A stretch of DNA of 64,000 nt, taken from Tsukamurella sp. 1534 (GTDB lineage Bacteria > Actinomycetota > Actinomycetes > Mycobacteriales > Mycobacteriaceae). Under the pieces are notes generated by a model. The model worked only from the letters and a program-made list of their open reading frames with translations. It did not search any database and was not told the DNA's origin. Each line of letters begins with the position of its first letter. The stretch's first letter is position 1. The position numbers and the translations under genes were made by a program. This document shows positions 46,877-54,439 of the stretch, in pieces. The stretch covers positions 359,206 to 423,205 of the forward strand of contig NZ_HE997626.1 in the NCBI RefSeq assembly GCF_000312385.1. The letters are read 5' to 3'.

Positions 46877-47452
46877 CTAAATCAAGAGCCGCGAGACGTA
46901 CTTGGCGCCGTACTCGCGGAGCGAGTCGGTATCGGAGACGTCGAGCCCGGTGGGCGGGTTGGACAGCAGCGAGCCCGTGATCCGCAACATGAGATCCGTG
47001 ACGGAGCACAGCTCGGCGTAGTCCTGCTCGGCGCCGGAGTTGCGCAGCCGGATCACGATGCCCTGGATCAGCAGGTCCCACACACCCCGCGGGATGCGCA
47101 GGAAGTACTCGGGCTCCGCCGCGAGCACCTTGGACACCGCGAGGTTGGACGCCGCCTGATCGACGCTGAGCACGAACACCTCGACCAGCGTCTGTTGCGG
47201 CGTGAATCCCACGATCGCCTTGTCGAGCTTGCGCCGCAGCGTGCGGATCTCGATGGCCACCACCCGCGCGATCAGTTGATCGCGGTTGGGGAAGATCCGG
47301 TAGAGCGTGCTCCGCGAGACGTGGGCCTGCTTGGCCACCTGGTCCATGCTCACGCCGGGGATGCCGTTCGCGGCGATGACCTCACGGGCCGCGTCCACGA
47401 TCCGACGGGCGGGCGACGCGGTTCGCTGGCCTGCAGCCGAGGAAACCGTCAT
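46877..47452 (-). CDS. TetR-family transcriptional regulator
   Basis: A 191-residue repressor: RRIVDAAREVIAANGIPGVSMDQVAKQAHVSRSTLYRIFPNRDQLIARV is a complete TetR helix-turn-helix. The C-terminal domain is helical with no ligand identified. The frame extends to GTG 47473, but ATG 47452 is preferred because TACGAT (47459-47464) ends six bases upstream, a leaderless arrangement. It is divergent from ruc, sharing a 70-bp spacer that holds the CIRCE element. A mild effect of HrcA on this gene is possible. Confidence 0.88.
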   Translation of the reverse strand: MTVSSAAGQRTASPARRIVDAAREVIAANGIPGVSMDQVAKQAHVSRSTLYRIFPNRDQLIARVVAIEIRTLRRKLDKAIVGFTPQQTLVEVFVLSVDQAASNLAVSKVLAAEPEYFLRIPRGVWDLLIQGIVIRLRNSGAEQDYAELCSVTDLMLRITGSLLSNPPTGLDVSDTDSLREYGAKYVSRLLI

Positions 47453-47458
47453 ACGCCT

Positions 47459-47464
47459 ATCGTA
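47459..47464 (-). promoter_or_regulatory. candidate -10 element of a leaderless tetR transcript
   Basis: TACGAT on the minus strand, six bases before ATG 47452. No Shine-Dalgarno is visible. Confidence 0.45.
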
Positions 47465-47477
47465 TCCGCTCACAGCG

Positions 47478-47504
47478 TTGGCACTCGAATCGCCAGAGTG
47501 CTAA
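47478..47504. promoter_or_regulatory. CIRCE element (HrcA operator)
   Basis: TTGGCACTC-N9-GAGTGCTAA matches the CIRCE consensus TTAGCACTC-N9-GAGTGCTAA with one mismatch (G for A at position 3). It ends 20 bp before the ruc start, overlapping the promoter. Confidence 0.9.
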
Positions 47505-47512
47505 CGACGAGC

Positions 47513-47518
47513 TAGAAT
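47513..47518 (+). promoter_or_regulatory. -10 element of ruc, leaderless start predicted
   Basis: TAGAAT ends six bases before GTG 47525, so transcription should begin at or next to the start codon. No Shine-Dalgarno is present. Confidence 0.6.
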
Positions 47519-47524
47519 CACTAG

Positions 47525-47788
47525 GTGCCTACCTATTCCTACGCCTGCAAGGAGTGCGGCGAGAGCTTCGACGCCGTGCAGTCCTTCTCCGACGATCCGC
47601 TCACCGTCTGCCCCCACTGCGGCGGCCCGCTGCGCAAGCTGTTCAACTCCGTCGGCGTCGTCTTCAAGGGCAGCGGCTTCTACCGCACCGACTCCCGCTC
47701 CGGAAAGGCCGACACCACGGCCAAGTCCGAGACCAAGTCGGAGACGAAGACCGATACCGCCAAGAAGGTCGAGAAGGCGACTTCCTAG
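47525..47788 (+). CDS. ruc: FmdB-type zinc-ribbon protein, redox-regulated chaperone Ruc homologue
   Basis: An 87-residue protein: MPTYSYACKECGESFDAVQS, then CPHCGGPLRKLFNSVGVVFKGSGFY and a Lys/Ser/Thr-rich disordered tail (KSETKSETKTDTAKK). The two CxxC pairs form a zinc ribbon. Size, order of parts and position match M. tuberculosis Rv0991c, described as the redox-regulated chaperone Ruc, which holds unfolding proteins under oxidation. Heat-shock control by HrcA is supported by the CIRCE element. The start is GTG 47525 and probably leaderless. It precedes a thioesterase gene. Confidence 0.88.
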   Translation: MPTYSYACKECGESFDAVQSFSDDPLTVCPHCGGPLRKLFNSVGVVFKGSGFYRTDSRSGKADTTAKSETKSETKTDTAKKVEKATS

Positions 47789-47791
47789 AGT
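47786..47791 (+). promoter_or_regulatory. candidate -10 element of the thioesterase gene, overlapping the ruc stop
   Basis: TAGAGT starts with the ruc TAG stop and ends seven bases before ATG 47799. No Shine-Dalgarno is present, so a leaderless second transcript is plausible. Confidence 0.4.
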
Positions 47792-47798
47792 CGTCTCC

Positions 47799-48605
47799 AT
47801 GACTCACGTCTTCGACGAGGCCACGGCCGTCGAGCAGGTGGCGCCCGGCACGTTCCGCGCGCACACCCACCCGGCCTACAACAACATGGTGGGGCCGTTC
47901 GGCGGCATCACGGCAGCCACGGTCGTCGCCGCCCTGCAGCGGCACCCCGAGGCGCAGGGTCACCCGCTCAGCCTCACCATCAACTACGCCGCCCCCATCA
48001 GCGAGGGCGCGTGGGACATCGCGGTCACGGTCCTCAAGACCAACCGCACCAATCAGCACTTCACCTTCCTGATCGACCAGGGCGACGGTGCCGTCGCCTC
48101 CGGTACCGCGGTGTTCGGCACGCGCCGCGAGACCTGGGGCGATACGGAGATCGCGTTCCCGCAGGTGGGCACCCCCGAGGACTACGCGGAGCAGCCCTTC
48201 CCCGATTTCATCGAGTGGGCGAAGAACTACGAGACCCGGTTCGTGACGGGCAGCCTGAACATCGACGGCCCGTCGGACTCCTCCGAGAGCACGCTGTGGC
48301 TGCGCGACAAGCCGGCCCGGGCCCTCGACTACCCCGCCCTGGCGTCGCTCGCGGACGCGTTCTTCCCGCGCGCGTTCCTCCGTCGCGGCACGTACCTCCC
48401 GGCGGGCACGATCTCCCTCACGACGTACTTCCACGCGAGCCCCGCGGAACTCGATCAGCAGGCCGGCGAACACCTCCTCGGCACCGCCGTCGGCGCCCGC
48501 TTCGGGCACGGCCATTTCGACCAGTACGCGCAGCTCTGGGGCCGGAACGGCACCCTGCTCGCGACCACCCACCAGCTCGTCTACTTCAAGGATCCGAAGG
48601 CCTGA
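47799..48605 (+). CDS. thioesterase-family (double hotdog) protein
   Basis: A 268-residue acyl-CoA thioesterase-like protein. The N-terminal hotdog shows AHTHPAYNNMVGPFGGITAATVVAALQRHP and LSLTINYAAPISEGAWDIAVTVLKTNRTNQHFTFLIDQ; the second half shows DAFFPRAFLRRGTYLPAGTISLTTYFHAS and HFDQYAQLWGRNGTLLATTHQLVYFKDP. It fits the TesB-like double-hotdog group that acts on acyl-CoA. The physiological substrate is unknown. Starts at ATG 47799 directly after ruc; a TAGAGT -10 overlaps the ruc stop. Confidence 0.87.
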   Translation: MTHVFDEATAVEQVAPGTFRAHTHPAYNNMVGPFGGITAATVVAALQRHPEAQGHPLSLTINYAAPISEGAWDIAVTVLKTNRTNQHFTFLIDQGDGAVASGTAVFGTRRETWGDTEIAFPQVGTPEDYAEQPFPDFIEWAKNYETRFVTGSLNIDGPSDSSESTLWLRDKPARALDYPALASLADAFFPRAFLRRGTYLPAGTISLTTYFHASPAELDQQAGEHLLGTAVGARFGHGHFDQYAQLWGRNGTLLATTHQLVYFKDPKA

Positions 48606-48633
48606 GCGGGCCCGCTCCTCCACAGGTTCGGGG

Positions 48634-48642
48634 TTATCCACA
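48634..48642 (+). other. isolated perfect DnaA-box-like 9-mer
   Basis: TTATCCACA, identical to the DnaA box consensus, 63 bp before the SAF-protein start. The longer string ATCCACAGGCGACC also occurs inverted upstream of the DUF559-type gene (46763-46776). Confidence 0.4.
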
Positions 48643-48692
48643 GGCGACCGTTCCCGGGCCCGTGCGGACCGGTTCCCGAGGGCGGACCGTCG

Positions 48693-48698
48693 TAGATT
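48693..48698 (+). promoter_or_regulatory. candidate -10 element of the SAF-protein gene
   Basis: TAGATT ends six bases before ATG 48705 with no Shine-Dalgarno, again suggesting a leaderless message. Confidence 0.45.
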
Positions 48699-48704
48699 CC
48701 GGGC

Positions 48705-49358
48705 ATGGAATCGCTCCAGCCCACCGGCACCGAACGGCTGCGCGCGGCGCTGCGCCCGGGCTGGGCCCGCACGCTGACCGCCCGACGGTCCGCGGCCGCC
48801 CTGCTGGCCGTCCTGGCCCTCGTCATCGCGGTGACCAGCCGGCCCAGCGGCCCGCAGGCGGAGGTCCTCACCGCCGCCCGCGAACTGGGGCCGGGCGGGA
48901 AGCTCACGGAGGCCGACGTGCGGCTGCGCACGGTGCCGGCCGAGCTCGCGCCGCAGGACGCGCTCTCGGCGGCCGACGAGGCCGTCGGCCGCTCCGTCAC
49001 CGGCCCGGTGGGCGCGGGCGAGATCCTCACCGACCGGCGGGTTCTCACCGACCGCACCGCGGGACAGATCCGGCCCGGGGCCCGGCTCGTGCCCGTCGCC
49101 CTGGAGGATTCGGCGACGATGGACCTGCTCCGCCCCGGCGACGTGGTGGACGTGGTCGCCCAGCGCAAGCCCCGGGCGGGCGAACGGGACGACGGTGCGC
49201 CGCTCGTGCTCGCCCGGCAGGCGACGGTGGCCGTCGCGGCGGCGCCGCAGGGAACGCGGCAGCAGGCGCGGACCGCGATGCTCGCGATGTCGGAGTCCGA
49301 GGCGCACGCGGTGGCGGCCGCGGCCCTCAGTTCGCCGCTGTCGGTGGTGTTCCGGTGA
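48705..49358 (+). CDS. SAF-domain membrane-anchored protein (CpaB/FlgA-like)
   Basis: A 217-residue protein with one N-terminal helix (SAAALLAVLALVIAVTS, about 29-45) and an outside SAF domain (AARELGPGGKLTEADVRLRTVP, VGRSVTGPVGAGEILTDRRVL, RLVPVALEDSATMDLLRPGDVVDVVAQ). The pattern is that of the RcpC/CpaB group linked to Flp pilus assembly, though no pilus genes are present here. Its position after ruc corresponds to the neighbourhood of Rv0990c. Binding of a sugar or polymer is inferred from the fold. It is convergent with prsW by 6 bp. Confidence 0.8.
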   Translation: MESLQPTGTERLRAALRPGWARTLTARRSAAALLAVLALVIAVTSRPSGPQAEVLTAARELGPGGKLTEADVRLRTVPAELAPQDALSAADEAVGRSVTGPVGAGEILTDRRVLTDRTAGQIRPGARLVPVALEDSATMDLLRPGDVVDVVAQRKPRAGERDDGAPLVLARQATVAVAAAPQGTRQQARTAMLAMSESEAHAVAAAALSSPLSVVFR

Positions 49359-49364
49359 GCGGCG

Positions 49365-50381
49365 TCAGGCGGCGCGCAGGGTCAGCTCCCGGATCAGCCA
49401 CGTCTGGCGCTCGCGCGCGACCTCCGCCGTCGCTGGGCCGTAGTAGTAGGCGATGTAGCGCTCGGCGTTGCGGCGCAGGGCGCGGGTGGGCAGCGTGGCC
49501 AGCTCGGCGGCCGGGGCCAGCCGCATCCCCTCCGGGGTGTGGGCGGCCCAGGCCAGCCAGCGGCGCTGCTCGAACAGCATCCACGTCCACGCGCCGGCCA
49601 GGATGGCCAGCGTCAGGCCGCATTTGACCATGAGCAGGAGCACGGTGACGATCGGGTTCTCGCCGCTCGGCGCGTTCCAGAAGAAGTGCAGGACGAACGC
49701 CAGCGCGACCGCCGCGGCGCCGAGGGCGATCCGGTTCCGGGCCCGCACGTGCGCGCGGGAGAGGAGGATCAGGCCGAGCCCGAACAGGCCGGAGTACACC
49801 CAGTGGGACTGGAACCCGAAGAGCGCCCGCAGGATCGACACGGTGAGGGCGCCGGTCACATCGGACTGCGCGTCGCGCAGCGCGAACGTGACCGCGTACG
49901 AGACGTTCTCGACCACTTGGAATCCGAGACCCGCGAAGGCGCCGAGCGCGAAGCCCTGCAGCGGCCGGCGGATCCGGTCGCGGTAGACCACCAGGAGCAG
50001 GGCGATGCCGACGCCCTTGACGGCCTCCTCGTCCAGCGGGCCGATAAGCGCGGCACCCCAGTGGGTGGCGCCGGGGTCGTCGAGGACGTCGTTGACCGCG
50101 TCCGAGGCGATGCCGTTGATCTCCAGCGCGAGGCCGCACGCGCCCACGGCGCCCCAGGCGAAGGCCAGCGCCCACGCCGCCGGCACGTGCAGGCGCGAGC
50201 GATCGAGGGCCGCGATGATCACGGCGACCAGGGCCGCGGCGACGCCGATGATCGGCACCGCGACCGCCACGGCCCCGCCCGCATCGGCGAACCGGGGCAG
50301 CATGTCGCGGCCCACCACGATCCCGCCGAGCACGACGCCCACCACGAAGACCCACATGCTCACCGTCTTCAGGCGCGCCAT
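49365..50381 (-). CDS. PrsW-family intramembrane metalloprotease
   Basis: A 338-residue polytopic protein with eight or nine helices. PrsW motifs are visible: GPLDEEAVKGVGIALLL (the EE(x)3K motif), GFQVVENVSYAVTFA (E(x)3Y-type second motif) and a late H in LAFVLHFFWNAP. PrsW proteases cleave membrane-bound regulators such as anti-sigma factors. ATG 50381 has AAGGAGG seven bases upstream and is preferred to GTG 50387. It lies 2 bp after the gene for a membrane-anchored protein, possibly its substrate or partner (inference). Confidence 0.87.
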   Translation of the reverse strand: MARLKTVSMWVFVVGVVLGGIVVGRDMLPRFADAGGAVAVAVPIIGVAAALVAVIIAALDRSRLHVPAAWALAFAWGAVGACGLALEINGIASDAVNDVLDDPGATHWGAALIGPLDEEAVKGVGIALLLVVYRDRIRRPLQGFALGAFAGLGFQVVENVSYAVTFALRDAQSDVTGALTVSILRALFGFQSHWVYSGLFGLGLILLSRAHVRARNRIALGAAAVALAFVLHFFWNAPSGENPIVTVLLLMVKCGLTLAILAGAWTWMLFEQRRWLAWAAHTPEGMRLAPAAELATLPTRALRRNAERYIAYYYGPATAEVARERQTWLIRELTLRAA

Positions 50382-50383
50382 CG

Positions 50384-50911
50384 TCACGCCTCCTTCAGCG
50401 ACCGGACCACGGCCGCGACGTCGGCGGGCGGACCGTCGGCGCTGCGCAGCGCGAGGACCGTGACGATGAGGTCGGCGCGCGAGACCACGGCGCAGTCGCC
50501 GGAGCGCCCGCCGCCGGTGGCGGTGCAGGTGCGGCCGGCGAAGGCGTCCCCGCGGAGGTCCCCGGTGAACCGGGCGTCCACTCCCCCGATCTCCAGTTCG
50601 CGCAGGCGGCGCGGCGCGGCGGTGTCGAAGTCCGTGACCCCGGTGGTCAGGCGAAGGGTGAGGGTCCCGCCCGCGGGGTGCGTGAAGCGCACCACGTCGG
50701 CGCGGCCGGTGGGCACCTTCTCCCAGCCCGACGGTGCGCGGAACGTCACCTCGGGCCCGGGCAGGGCGCCGAGGACGAATGCCTGGTCGGAGACGGGGGT
50801 CTTCGGCGTCGGCACGGCGCGCTCCACACCGAACCATCCGGCAGCAAGGCCTCCCACCACGAGAATCGCCCCCGCCGAAACGCCCGCGTCCACTGCACGG
50901 CGTCGGTTCAT
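50384..50911 (-). CDS. membrane-anchored protein of unknown function
   Basis: A 175-residue protein with one N-terminal helix (AGVSAGAILVVGGLAAGWFGV) and an outside domain of about 140 residues. That domain has FRAPSGWEKVPTGRADVVRFTHPAGGTLTLRLTTG and two Cys (RTCTATGGGRSGDCAVV) that may form a disulfide, a layout like secretion-associated or LpqN-type beta domains. ATG 50911; the open frame further upstream is not supported. It overlaps nothing, but the prsW start follows after 2 bp, so they form one operon. Confidence 0.75.
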   Translation of the reverse strand: MNRRRAVDAGVSAGAILVVGGLAAGWFGVERAVPTPKTPVSDQAFVLGALPGPEVTFRAPSGWEKVPTGRADVVRFTHPAGGTLTLRLTTGVTDFDTAAPRRLRELEIGGVDARFTGDLRGDAFAGRTCTATGGGRSGDCAVVSRADLIVTVLALRSADGPPADVAAVVRSLKEA

Positions 50912-50983
50912 ACCCGCTAGCATATGGTGAAGAACAACCTCACAAGCAACTCCCGTTACACGGCCACAAAGGAGCCACGGCAC

Positions 50984-51430
50984 ATGCTCAAGGGATTCAA
51001 GGACTTTCTGCTCAAGGGGAACGTGCTCGACCTGGCGGTTGCCGTGGTCGTCGGAGCCGCGTTCACCGCGATCGTGACCGCGTTCACCGAGCACATCGTG
51101 CAGCCGCTGATCGCGTCGATCGGCGGTGGCAAGGACGTGCAGGGCCTGGCGTGGCAGATCATCGACGGCAACGAGAAGACCATCGTGGACTTCGGCGCCG
51201 TGATCACCGCCGCGATCAACTTCATCCTGGTCGCCGCGGTCGTGTACTTCATCCTGATCATGCCGTACGAGGCGCTCAAGGCCCGTGCGGGCAAGGGCGA
51301 GGCCGCGGAGGACGAGGTGGACGTGCTCGTGGAGATCCGCGACCTGCTCGCCGCGCAGTCCGCGCCGCAGCAGGCGGGCGCCCACGCCGCCCTGCCGCCC
51401 ACCGGCCAGTTCCCCACGCAGAAGCCCTGA
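50984..51430 (+). CDS. mscL: large-conductance mechanosensitive channel MscL
   Basis: A 148-residue channel that opens under membrane tension to release solutes after osmotic downshock. MLKGFKDFLLKGNVLDLAVAVVVGAAFTAIVTAF is the N-terminal amphipathic helix and TM1; GAVITAAINFILVAAVVYFILIMPYE is TM2; EDEVDVLVEIRDLLA is the cytoplasmic bundle. ATG 50984 with AAGGAG nine bases upstream is chosen over an in-frame ATG 20 codons earlier, which would precede the conserved start. It is the counterpart of Rv0985c and is convergent with a porin gene across a strong terminator. Confidence 0.96.
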   Translation: MLKGFKDFLLKGNVLDLAVAVVVGAAFTAIVTAFTEHIVQPLIASIGGGKDVQGLAWQIIDGNEKTIVDFGAVITAAINFILVAAVVYFILIMPYEALKARAGKGEAAEDEVDVLVEIRDLLAAQSAPQQAGAHAALPPTGQFPTQKP

Positions 51431-51444
51431 TCCACTGACGGACG

Positions 51445-51479
51445 AGAAGAGGCGGCCTCCCACGGAGGCCGCCTCTTCT
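51445..51479. terminator. bidirectional terminator between mscL and the porin gene
   Basis: A perfect 16-bp stem (51445-51460 with 51464-51479, arm AGAAGAGGCGGCCTCC) and a CAC loop. The TTCT end gives a short T-rich run toward the plus strand. Confidence 0.85.
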
Positions 51480-51490
51480 GCTGTCGGGAC

Positions 51491-52192
51491 TCAACCCAGG
51501 GAGAACCTGTCGGCCCACACGAAGACGCGGCCCTTCGAATTGCCGACCTTGGCGGTCACTTTCACGAACAGGCGTGCTTGGGCGTAGCCGGCGCAGCCGT
51601 CCACGCCGATCGTCTGATCGTTGAAGGTCAGGGAGCCCGAGGACCCCGTGAAGTCGAAACCGGTGCCCGGATCGGCCCAGTCGGGGGCGACCTCGTCGCC
51701 GGGCTTGGGGACCGTCGCGCGGTCGTAGGTGAGCATCTGGGTTCCGATCGACCCCGCGCTGAGCGAGATCGAGCCACCCGTCGACGTGGTCGTCGTCGGC
51801 CCTGCGGTTTCGCCGCCGGAGAAGCTGGGGCCGTTGATCTCTCCGCCGGCCGTGAGGGTCGCCGCGCCCACGTCGACCTGACATCCGACCGCGTAGCCGG
51901 CCTCGATCGCACCACCGTCGGCGTCCTTACCGTTCACCTTCGCGGTGATGACGCCCGAGACCCACGCGTTGCGCGTGGTGGGCAGTGCGACCATTCCCGG
52001 CGAGAGGCGCACGCTCTGCCGCTTGACGCTGACGGTGATCGATCCGCCCGACCCGATCTGCGCGGTCTGCACCGCGTCGCGGATCGGGATCACGGAGTCC
52101 GCTCCGGCGATGGCGGGCGAGGCGAGGGCGCCCGCCGCCATGACTGCGACTGTGGCGAGGGACAGGGTGGTACGGGTGTAGCTCGACGACAT
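51491..52192 (-). CDS. MspA-family porin, paralogue 1
   Basis: A 233-residue secreted porin of the mycomembrane. The signal peptide (MSSSYTRTTLSLATVAVMAA ... AIAGA) ends near residue 29-32. MspA family marks: VKRQSVRLSPGMVALPTTRNAWVSGVITAKVNG, AGYAVGCQVDVG, SAGSIGTQMLTYDRATVPKPGDEVAPDWADPG, TIGVDGCAGYAQARLFVKVTAK and the C-terminal hydrophobic end FVWADRFSLG. ATG 52192 follows GGAAGGAAAG; an earlier in-frame start is not supported. It forms octameric channels for small hydrophilic solutes by homology. It is closest to the paralogue at 55936-56637. Confidence 0.92.
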   Translation of the reverse strand: MSSSYTRTTLSLATVAVMAAGALASPAIAGADSVIPIRDAVQTAQIGSGGSITVSVKRQSVRLSPGMVALPTTRNAWVSGVITAKVNGKDADGGAIEAGYAVGCQVDVGAATLTAGGEINGPSFSGGETAGPTTTTSTGGSISLSAGSIGTQMLTYDRATVPKPGDEVAPDWADPGTGFDFTGSSGSLTFNDQTIGVDGCAGYAQARLFVKVTAKVGNSKGRVFVWADRFSLG

Positions 52193-52454
52193 GGATGCTT
52201 TCCTTCCAGCGCCGCGCGAGGGGTTTTCACGCGGGGTTGGATAGCAAATTAGCACCCGCCGAGCCCATTACGTCAGCGGAAACGAGGAGTTAACGCAGAA
52301 CTGACAAACGCAACCATTTACACCTCTCACCTGGCGTTTCCCGAACTCCGTAAATGCCCCGAAACGGCTCCCCCTTCATCCTGGATCCCATTCCCCGCGC
52401 CCCATGCGCAGCCTGATCGCGAGCGCCACCCGCCGGAGTCGGCGCCCGGGAACA

Positions 52455-52490
52455 CGGAATCGCCCGCCCCGATCAGGGCGGGCGATTCCG
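52455..52490. terminator. terminator hairpin downstream of the secreted modular protein gene
   Basis: A 15-bp perfect stem (CGGAATCGCCCGCCC at 52455-52469 with 52476-52490) and a 6-nt loop, 18 bp past the stop codon of the gene at 52509-53798. Confidence 0.85.
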
Positions 52491-52508
52491 CTCGCGTGCG
52501 GGCCCCGA

Positions 52509-53798
52509 CTACTCCGCCGACGCCTCCTGCGTGGCCCCGGCGTCATCGGCGCCGCTGTCCTCGTCCGCGGCCTGCTCGGCCCCCGTAGGCTCCGCGGACT
52601 CGGTGGGTCCGGCCGACTCGGGCTCGTTCTTACCGTCGAGAGCGTCCTTGACAACATCCAGGACGTCGCGTCCCTTATCGGAGTCGATGGTGCCGCCGTC
52701 ACCGCCCGTCACGGTCTCGCTCGACGACTCTCCTCGATCGCCCCCGCCGGTCACGGAGACATCCTCTCTTGCGGACGACGCCGGGGCCTTCTCACCGACG
52801 CTCACCCGGGCGCTTGTCGCATCGACAGCGGGCGCGGGTGGCTTCGACTGGCCTTCGTCGCCCTTCGGCAGGGCGGGGATGACGGGGAACGCCGCGTGAA
52901 GCTTCTCGAGGTCGTGCTCGACCACGTCCCGCGGAAGGCTCGACATGTTGTCGGCGAACTGCCCCAGGTAATCCTGCGCTTGCGCCGCCGCCTCGCTGAA
53001 CTTCCCCGTCAGCGCCAGGTTCACTGTGGCGTTGAGCGCGGAGTAGATGTTGGCCTTGATGGGTTTGCCCTCGTCATCGATCTTTCGTGTGTCCACGATG
53101 GTCGCGCCGAGCCCTTGGTTCAGGTTGTACAGCGGGATCGAAGCGACGTCGAGGAGTTCAGTGACAGTGGGGAGCGCGAACGGGTTCGCGGCGGCAGGTG
53201 AGGCGACGGCCAGCGTACCGACGGACTCCGGCGGAAAGAACGCGCGCACGTTGAGGTCGAACAACCCCCCGGGAAGATCCATCACCTGAGTGACGACCTG
53301 GGCCATGTAGCCCTGGATCATGGCTGACGCCGTCGCGAAGTCGCCCTTCAGCGCGACCTTGTTCACGGCATCGCTCACCGCCGTGAAGATATTGGCCTTG
53401 ATCGGAACTTTCGTTGCCGCCTCGTAAGCGGCGTAGTCTCCGCCGAATTTTTCAAACACGGCCTTATTTTCTGCGTCGTCGAATTGATCAAGAGTCAAGA
53501 GCGGCTCATCATTCTCGTCGACTAAAACCTTGCCCGCCTTATCCATCTTGTAACCGGTGACAACGAAGGCAGATGTCCGGATCAGCTCGAAGTTGCTGAA
53601 CGGGAGAGCGAGCACTGCGAGCGGGTCCGGATTGAACGAACCCGCGCCGGGCAGGGCGATGTCACCCGGCGCGCTCGCGGCACTGGCAGCGACAGCGGCG
53701 GGCGCGGTCGAGGTCGTCGCGGCGGAGGCCCCCGCCACCGGCGTTGCGAAGATCGCTGCCGCGGTGAAGGCGGCAGCAAGCGAGGTGGTTCGATTCAT
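52509..53798 (-). CDS. secreted two-module protein of unknown function, porin-associated family member 1
   Basis: A 429-residue exported protein: signal peptide (MNRTTSLAAAFTAAAIFATP ... AGASA) cleaved near residue 27, two related modules, and an acidic Ser/Glu/Ala-rich tail (about 310-429). Module 1 carries VPIKANIFTAVSDAVNKVALKGDFATASAMIQGYMAQV; module 2 carries KPIKANIYSALNATVNLALTGKFSEAAAQAQDYLGQF, so a duplication is clear. I recognise no family. The layout resembles the gene at 54440-55789. GC content is a little lower than its neighbours in module 1. Direct repeats with 11-bp period (TGTTCTCA at 53820 and 53831) lie in its leader. Confidence 0.8.
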   Translation of the reverse strand: MNRTTSLAAAFTAAAIFATPVAGASAATTSTAPAAVAASAASAPGDIALPGAGSFNPDPLAVLALPFSNFELIRTSAFVVTGYKMDKAGKVLVDENDEPLLTLDQFDDAENKAVFEKFGGDYAAYEAATKVPIKANIFTAVSDAVNKVALKGDFATASAMIQGYMAQVVTQVMDLPGGLFDLNVRAFFPPESVGTLAVASPAAANPFALPTVTELLDVASIPLYNLNQGLGATIVDTRKIDDEGKPIKANIYSALNATVNLALTGKFSEAAAQAQDYLGQFADNMSSLPRDVVEHDLEKLHAAFPVIPALPKGDEGQSKPPAPAVDATSARVSVGEKAPASSAREDVSVTGGGDRGESSSETVTGGDGGTIDSDKGRDVLDVVKDALDGKNEPESAGPTESAEPTGAEQAADEDSGADDAGATQEASAE

Positions 53799-54388
53799 TT
53801 TTCTTACTTTCCCTCAAAGTGTTCTCAAGCTGTTCTCAGCCTGGCGACAAATTACCACCGAGACCTCGAATTCCTGACACGTAAGGGATCTTTCGGCGAA
53901 CCCCCTCCGACAGCAGAGAAAGAGCCGCCGGGAATGGAAGAATGAATAACACTCGACATCGACATTTGCCGTTGCATTAGCAATTCAATAGGTGGGCCTG
54001 AAACCGACCGTGAAGCGACGAGAAGCGATGGTGGACGCACCCCGCACGAGTGACGCCCGCCCCGGGCGCCGATCGGCCGGCGCGGCCGCCACCGTCGAAC
54101 CTCCCCCGCTCCCGCCCAGGTCACGGCCACCGTCGCCACGCCCCGCCCCGTCGGCGACAGCTCAGGACCGCCGGTCGCACCGCGCCGCCGCGCCCTCCAG
54201 CACGACGTGATCCGGTTCACCGCAGAGAAGTCGAGCTTGTCCCGATACCGGAGCTTTGTACCGAATAGTGCAGGTGCGCAGACCGGCGCATCCCCCGCAG
54301 CGGCCCCCACACCAGGACGAGGAGGTCTCAAGCGGCGGTTGAGACCCACCCGAACCGCACCGCGGCCGCACCGGGTTCGCACACGCCA
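53799..54388. other. non-coding spacer upstream of the secreted modular protein gene
   Basis: About 590 bp without a supported gene. The part near 53860-53995 is relatively AT-rich and should hold the promoter and leader of the minus-strand gene that starts at 53798. Open frames in 53990-54388 have no recognisable start signal or homology. I see no RNA gene. Confidence 0.5.
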
Positions 54389-54423
54389 ACGGCGGTGCGC
54401 CCCACAGGGAGGCACACCGCCGT
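54389..54423. terminator. terminator hairpin downstream of the second secreted modular protein gene
   Basis: ACGGCGGTG (54389-54397) pairs with CACCGCCGT (54415-54423), with an inner CCC/GGG stem. It lies 16 bp past the stop codon at 54440. Confidence 0.75.
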
Positions 54424-54439
54424 CGAGGCAGGGAACGGT

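Noticed and set aside
53852-54415. 187-residue open frame in the spacer between the secreted protein genes
   Set aside because: Arg-rich composition, no ribosome-binding site and no recognisable motif. It overlaps a terminator hairpin.
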